Origin: Pseudomonas sp. UBA2684
Lineage (GTDB): Bacteria > Pseudomonadota > Gammaproteobacteria > Pseudomonadales > Pseudomonadaceae
Direction of reading: 5' to 3'
Assembly: GCA_002354655.1 (NCBI GenBank)
Contig: DELY01000040.1
Location: 49,178 to 113,177 of the forward strand
Length of the DNA stretch: 64,000 nt
Shown: positions 59,898-64,000 of the stretch, piece by piece
Layout: every line of letters starts with the position of its first letter
Position numbering within the stretch: position 1 is the stretch's first letter
Program-made: the position numbers and the translations under genes
Notes under the pieces: generated by a model
Databases searched by the model: none
Seen by the model: only the letters and a program-made list of their open reading frames with translations
Told to the model about the DNA's origin: nothing

Positions 59898-60611
59898 ATG
59901 AACAACCTGATCGAGGTCTCCGGCCTCAGCAAGACCTTCACCCTGCATCAGCAGCACGGCGTGGTGCTGAATGTGTTGAGCGGGCTGCATTTCAGCGTGC
60001 GCGCTGGCGAGTGCCTGGTGTTGCACGGCCAATCCGGCGCCGGCAAGTCGACCTTGCTGCGCACCCTGTACGGCAATTACCTGGCCGCTGGCGGCAGCAT
60101 TCGCGTGTTGCACAACGGCGAATGGGTCGAGCTGGTCGGCGCCGAGCCGCGCCAGGTGCTGGCGGTACGCCGGCAGACCCTGGGCTACGTCAGCCAGTTT
60201 CTGCGGGTGATTCCCCGGGTCGCCACCCTGGATGTGGTGATGGAACCGGCCCTGGCCCGTGGTTGGCGCAAGGCCGATGCCGAGGCGCGGGCGAAAAGCC
60301 TGCTGAGTCGCCTGAATATTCCCCAGGCCCTGTGGCAGTTGGCCCCCGGCACCTTCTCCGGCGGCGAGCAGCAGCGGGTGAATATCGCCCGCGGCTTTAT
60401 GGTCGCCTGGCCGCTGCTGCTGCTGGACGAACCCACCGCCTCGCTGGACGACGCCAACCGTCAGGTGGTGCTGGAGCTGATCGATGAAGCCAAGGCCGCA
60501 GGCAGCTCGCTGATCGGCATCTTCCACGACCGTGCCGCCCGCGAGGCGGTGGCCGAGCGCTTTCTGGACATGAGCGCTACGGCGCAGCAGGAGTACATCT
60601 ATGCCAGCTGA
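59898..60611 (+). CDS. phnL: C-P lyase ABC-type ATPase PhnL
   Basis: 237 residues from the ATG at 59898. Walker A GQSGAGKST, signature FSGGEQQRVNIARGF, Walker B LLLLDEPTASLDD. It acts with PhnGHI in forming the phosphonate-ribose triphosphate. Ends 11 bases inside phnM. Confidence 0.95.
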   Translation: MNNLIEVSGLSKTFTLHQQHGVVLNVLSGLHFSVRAGECLVLHGQSGAGKSTLLRTLYGNYLAAGGSIRVLHNGEWVELVGAEPRQVLAVRRQTLGYVSQFLRVIPRVATLDVVMEPALARGWRKADAEARAKSLLSRLNIPQALWQLAPGTFSGGEQQRVNIARGFMVAWPLLLLDEPTASLDDANRQVVLELIDEAKAAGSSLIGIFHDRAAREAVAERFLDMSATAQQEYIYAS

Positions 60612-61746
60612 GCAGATTTTCACCAACGCGAGGATCGTCACCGCCGAGCAGGCGTTTGTCGGCACCCTGGTGCTGCGTGACGGCCTGATTGTTCAGGTGC
60701 AAGAGGGCGTCAGCGGCCTGCCCCAGGCGCAGGACCTCGGCGGCGATTACCTGCTACCCGGCCTGGTCGAGCTGCACACCGACAACCTGGAAAAGTACAT
60801 GAGCCCACGGCCGGGGGTGGATTGGCCATCGGCCTCGGCGGTGCTGACCCACGATGCGCAGATCGCCTCGGCCGGCATCACCACGGTGTTCGATGCCCTG
60901 GCGATTGGCGACGTCAACCCGCGTGGCAAGCGTATGCAGCAACTGCCGGCCATGCTCGACGCCATCGCCGACGCCGCCGCGGCCGGGTATCTACGCGCCG
61001 ACCACCGCCTGCACCTGCGCTGCGAGCTGTGCCACCCGGACAGCCTGGCGGTGTTTCGCGATCTGGTCGAGCACCCGCTGGTGCAGCTGGTCTCGGTGAT
61101 GGATCACTCGCCGGGCCAGCGCCAGTTCGCCAAGGAAGACAAATACCGCGAGTACTACATGGGCAAATATCACCTCAGCGAGGCGGAAATGGATGCCTTT
61201 GTGCGCGAGCAGGTGGCTAACTCCCTGGAGTTCAGCGACCGCCATCGTCGCGCGATTGTCGCGGATTGCCACGCCCGTGGCCTGTCTCTGGCCAGTCATG
61301 ACGACGCGACCCTGGCCCACGTGCAGGAGTCGGCGGGCTTCGGCATGTCCATCGCCGAATTTCCCACTACCCTGGAGGCGGCCAAAGCCAGCCACGAGCT
61401 GGGTCTGAAGGTGCTGATGGGCGCACCGAATATCGTTCGCGGCGGCTCGCACTCGGGCAATATTGCCGCCGCCGAGCTGGCCCGCCATGAGGTGCTGGAT
61501 ATCCTCTCCAGCGACTACTACCCGGCCAGCCTGTTGCAGGCCGCTGTGCTGCTGGCCGGGCAGGATAACGACTATGATCTGCCGCGGGCGATTGCCACCG
61601 TCAGCCGCGTGCCGGCACAGGCGGCAGGGCTGGATGATCGTGGCGAAATCCGCGTCGGCCTGCGTGCCGACCTGGTGCAGGCACAGGTGCACGGAGGCCA
61701 GGCGGTGATCCAGCAGGTCTGGCGACAAGCGAAAAGGGTGTTCTGA
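60601..61746 (+). CDS. phnM: alpha-D-ribose-1-phosphonate-5-triphosphate diphosphatase
   Basis: 381 residues, amidohydrolase superfamily. Metal-site pattern LPGLVELHTDNLEKYMSPRP, the MDHSPGQRQFA block, ASHDDATLAHV and DILSSDYYPASLL. It removes pyrophosphate. CAGGAG site; start lies inside phnL. Confidence 0.96.
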   Translation: MPAEQIFTNARIVTAEQAFVGTLVLRDGLIVQVQEGVSGLPQAQDLGGDYLLPGLVELHTDNLEKYMSPRPGVDWPSASAVLTHDAQIASAGITTVFDALAIGDVNPRGKRMQQLPAMLDAIADAAAAGYLRADHRLHLRCELCHPDSLAVFRDLVEHPLVQLVSVMDHSPGQRQFAKEDKYREYYMGKYHLSEAEMDAFVREQVANSLEFSDRHRRAIVADCHARGLSLASHDDATLAHVQESAGFGMSIAEFPTTLEAAKASHELGLKVLMGAPNIVRGGSHSGNIAAAELARHEVLDILSSDYYPASLLQAAVLLAGQDNDYDLPRAIATVSRVPAQAAGLDDRGEIRVGLRADLVQAQVHGGQAVIQQVWRQAKRVF

Positions 61747-62339
61747 TGAGCGGCCGGTTGATCTATCTGATGGGGCCTTCGGGCTCGGGCAAGGACAGCC
61801 TGTTGCATGCCGCGCGCGAGCGCCTGGCCGAACGTGGTTGCGTGATCGCCCGGCGAGTGATTACCCGCTCGGCCGAAGCGGTGGGCGAGGATGCCATCGG
61901 CGTTGCGCCTGCCGAGTTCGAGCAACAGGAAGCCGCCGGCGCCTTTGTCCTGAGCTGGCGCGCCAACGGCCTGGCCTATGGCATCCCACGGCAGATCGAC
62001 GACTGGCTGGCGGCGGGCCAGGACGTGCTGGTCAATGGCTCGCGCGGCCACCTGGCCCAGGCCCGCCAGCGTTATCCTGAGTTACTGGCAATTCTGCTGC
62101 AGGTGGATGAAGCGGCCCTGCGGCAGCGCCTGCAAGCGCGCGGACGGGAAAGCGCCGAGCAGATTGAGGCCCGCCTGGCGCGCAGCCGCGAACTGCAACC
62201 GCTCCCTCGCCCCTCCGGGGAGAGGGCTGGGGAGAGGGGAGAGGCCGAATCGCAATGGCTGCTGAATAACTCCGGCCCGCTCGAACAGACCGTCACCCAG
62301 TTGCTGCAACTGCTTAGCGATCCCCGCGCATGCGCCTGA
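61746..62339 (+). CDS. phnN: ribose 1,5-bisphosphokinase
   Basis: 197 residues. P-loop MGPSGSGKDSLL, RRVITRSAEAVGED and VLVNGSRGHLAQA are typical of this guanylate-kinase-like enzyme, which makes PRPP from ribose 1,5-bisphosphate. Residues about 153-166 (LPRPSGERAGERGE) are encoded by an intergenic-type repeat read in frame, in the stretch before the closing WLLNNSGPLEQ. The catalytic parts are unaffected, so the enzyme is probably active. Confidence 0.92.
   Translation: MSGRLIYLMGPSGSGKDSLLHAARERLAERGCVIARRVITRSAEAVGEDAIGVAPAEFEQQEAAGAFVLSWRANGLAYGIPRQIDDWLAAGQDVLVNGSRGHLAQARQRYPELLAILLQVDEAALRQRLQARGRESAEQIEARLARSRELQPLPRPSGERAGERGEAESQWLLNNSGPLEQTVTQLLQLLSDPRACA
62202..62243 (+). repeat. 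interspersed repeat inside the phnN reading frame
   Basis: Arms CCTCGCCCCTCCGGGGAGA and GGGCTGGGGAGAGGG side by side, the same arms as in the nrdA-nrdB gap (20263-20356, other strand). Adds about 14 codons without breaking the frame. Confidence 0.75.
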
Positions 62340-63094
62340 CCCTGCTCGGCAGCGGCGATGCGCGTCAGGTGCCGGTGTATAACTGCAGCTGCGTGGCCTG
62401 CGACAGCGCGCGGGTGTATCCGGCGCGCCGGCGCGGGCCATGCTGCGCCTTGATTGAATGCGGTGCGCAGCGCTGGCTGATCGACAGCGGCCTGACCGAT
62501 CTGTGCGAGCGCTTCCCACCCCACAGCCTGAGCGGCATCCTGCAAACCCATTACCACGCCGATCACGCCCAAGGCCTGCTGCACCTGCGCTGGGGGCAGG
62601 GGCTGGTGATTCCGGTGCATGGCCCGGATGACCTGCAAGGCTTGGCCGATCTGTACAAACACCCCGGTATTCTCGATTTCAGCCAGCCGTTTGCCGCATT
62701 CGAGCGCCGCCAACTGGGCGAGTTGAGCGTGACGGCGCTGCCGCTGAATCACTCCAAGCCGACCTTTGGGTACTTATTTGAAGGGCAGGGGCTTGAGGGG
62801 CAAGCGCGGCGTATCGCCTACCTCACCGATACCCTAGGCGTGCCCGACGCCAGTGCCGAGGTGCTGCGAAAGCAACCGCTGGATCTGCTGGTGCTGGACT
62901 GCTCCACCGCACCGCAACCCATCGCTCCGCGCAACCACAACGACCTGACCCGCGCGCTGGAGGTGGTCGAGCGCCTCCAGCCAAGGCAGACCGTGCTGAC
63001 CCATATTGGTCATACATTCGACGCCTGGCTGTTGGAACACCCCGATGTCTTGCCGAGCGACGTGAGCCTGGCCTTTGATGGACGGGTGTTATGA
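62330..63094 (+). CDS. phnP: phosphoribosyl 1,2-cyclic phosphate phosphodiesterase
   Basis: 254 residues, metallo-beta-lactamase fold. Metal motif THYHADHAQGLLHL, with LTLLGSGDARQVPVYNCSC at the start, ALPLNHSKPTFGYLFEG and LTHIGHTFDAWL. Cysteines near the N-terminus (NCSCVACDSA) are the structural zinc site of PhnP. It opens the cyclic phosphate made by PhnJ. Overlaps phnN by ten bases and the next gene by four. Confidence 0.95.
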   Translation: MRLTLLGSGDARQVPVYNCSCVACDSARVYPARRRGPCCALIECGAQRWLIDSGLTDLCERFPPHSLSGILQTHYHADHAQGLLHLRWGQGLVIPVHGPDDLQGLADLYKHPGILDFSQPFAAFERRQLGELSVTALPLNHSKPTFGYLFEGQGLEGQARRIAYLTDTLGVPDASAEVLRKQPLDLLVLDCSTAPQPIAPRNHNDLTRALEVVERLQPRQTVLTHIGHTFDAWLLEHPDVLPSDVSLAFDGRVL

Positions 63095-63996
63095 ATAACG
63101 CCCGCCGCCTGACCCTGCTGCTGTGCGGCGCGGAAACCCTGGGCATGGCCGGCTTTGCTCTGTTTGCCGCCTTGCTGCCGGATTTCCAGGCGCTGTGGGG
63201 GCTGAGCAACACTCAGGCGGGCTGGATCGGCGGCGGGTTTTTTCTCGGCTATATGGTTGCGGTGCCGATCCTGACCGGGCTGACCGATAAATACGATGCG
63301 CGGCTGATCTACCTGGCGGCGATGCTGCTGACCGCCGTGGCCAATGCCGGCTTTGTCTTCGCCGATGGCTTCTGGTCGGCCCTGGCCTGGCGGGTGCTGG
63401 CGGGCGTCGGCCTGGCCGGCACCTATATGCCGGGGCTCAAGGCGCTGTCCGAACGGATCGAAGGGCCGGCGCAGTCCCGTGCCGTGGCCTTCTATACGGC
63501 GAGCTTCGGCCTGGGCACGGCGCTGTCGTTTATCCTCGCCGGCGAGCTGGCCAAATTCGGCGGCTGGCAGTTGCCGACCCTGCTCAGTGGCGTGTGCGCC
63601 TTGCTGGCCTGGGCCATGGTCTATTGGGGGTTGCAGCCCAAGGCGGTGGTGCAGCATGCACCGCGCAAACTGCTGGACCTGAGCCCGCTGAAAAACCGTG
63701 CGGTTGCGGCCTACTGCCTGGCCTATGCGGTGCATAACCTTGAGCTGTTTGCCCTGCGCGCCTGGGTGGTGGCCTTTGTGGTGTTTTCCGGGCAGTTGCA
63801 AGGCAGTGCGCCTTGGCTGTCGGCTACTTGGGTGGCGATGCTGGTGACCCTGATTGGCATGCCCGCGAGCATCTTCGGCAATGAGCTGGCACTGCGTTTC
63901 GGTCGGCAGCGCTGGCTGATCGCGGTGATGCTCAGTTCGGCCGTGCTGGCGGTGTTTATCGGCCTGAGTGCGGCCTTGCTGCGGATTCCACGCTGA
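63091..63996 (+). CDS. MFS transporter, apparently truncated at the C-terminus
   Basis: 301 residues to a TGA at 63994. Major facilitator features: NTQAGWIGGGFFLGYMVAVP, LTDKYDARLIYLAAMLL (the loop 2-3 motif), LAGVGLAGTYMPGLKALSER. About ten membrane segments are present where twelve (near 390-400 residues) are expected. The stop comes just after FIGLSAALLRIPR. A frameshift or small deletion near 63980 is likely; only four bases remain in the window, so the continuation cannot be read. It is coupled to phnP, so it may move phosphonates or a by-product. Substrate unknown. Confidence 0.75.
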   Translation: MNNARRLTLLLCGAETLGMAGFALFAALLPDFQALWGLSNTQAGWIGGGFFLGYMVAVPILTGLTDKYDARLIYLAAMLLTAVANAGFVFADGFWSALAWRVLAGVGLAGTYMPGLKALSERIEGPAQSRAVAFYTASFGLGTALSFILAGELAKFGGWQLPTLLSGVCALLAWAMVYWGLQPKAVVQHAPRKLLDLSPLKNRAVAAYCLAYAVHNLELFALRAWVVAFVVFSGQLQGSAPWLSATWVAMLVTLIGMPASIFGNELALRFGRQRWLIAVMLSSAVLAVFIGLSAALLRIPR

Positions 63997-64000
63997 CTCG

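Overview
The window is chromosomal DNA of a Pseudomonas species. The evidence is high GC, dense coding and many REP elements with the GTAGG head typical of the genus. It also holds four blocks whose gene content and order match, from memory, P. aeruginosa neighbourhoods: nrdB-nrdA next to an RstAB-type two-component pair; minC-minD-minE-rluA with an lpxL-type acyltransferase and a patatin; the aru operon followed by a threonine aldolase, alaS, lysC, rsmA, tRNA-Ser, two tRNA-Arg and mgtE; and amrZ divergent from phnCDEFGHIJKLMNP. It is not P. aeruginosa itself: the blocks are joined differently, an oadGAB sodium-pump operon precedes amrZ, and the accessory region differs.

Layout. 1-2.2 kb: a membrane Ser/Thr kinase (start outside the window) and a two-FHA membrane protein. 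2.2-10.5 kb: small, mostly single-gene units (lipoproteins, a YebC-family regulator, a TauE-type transporter, PpiC, a SpoIIAA-like protein, a CAP-domain exoprotein, MdaB and a YgiN-like monooxygenase in divergent orientation, a DJ-1/PfpI protein). 10.5-18.8 kb: the most accessory stretch, with a PAS-GAF-GGDEF cyclase, an acetyltransferase, a methyltransferase, a REP-associated tyrosine transposase among REP elements, a polytopic membrane protein and a second unknown membrane protein, separated by about 2.5 kb of non-coding repeats including four copies of a modular 0.14-0.36 kb repeat. 18.8-26.5 kb: class Ia ribonucleotide reductase and the two-component system. A 119-bp palindrome lies between nrdA and nrdB, and a palindrome cluster with an NrdR-like box lies upstream of nrdA. 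26.6-31.7 kb: rluA, min genes, acyltransferase, patatin. 32.0-39.7 kb: arginine succinyltransferase (aru/ast) operon with ArgR half-sites. 39.9-48.2 kb: ltaE-like gene, alaS, lysC (with an internal start), rsmA (with an AlgU-type promoter), three tRNAs and mgtE with a structured leader. 48.4-51.6 kb: oadGAB. 51.7-64 kb: amrZ (AlgU-type promoter) and a Pho-boxed C-P lyase operon that ends in an apparently truncated MFS gene.

Functionally the window is mostly core metabolism and global regulation: dNTP supply, division-site placement, arginine catabolism, aspartate-family amino acids, the Gac/Rsm regulator RsmA, the biofilm regulator AmrZ, and phosphonate use under phosphate starvation. No prophage, CRISPR array or recognisable defence island was seen. 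The points most worth a second look are non-coding: the nrdA-nrdB palindrome, the nrdA upstream palindrome cluster, the modular repeat family, the possible leader peptide before mgtE, and repeats that have entered the phn operon, including one read in frame inside phnN.
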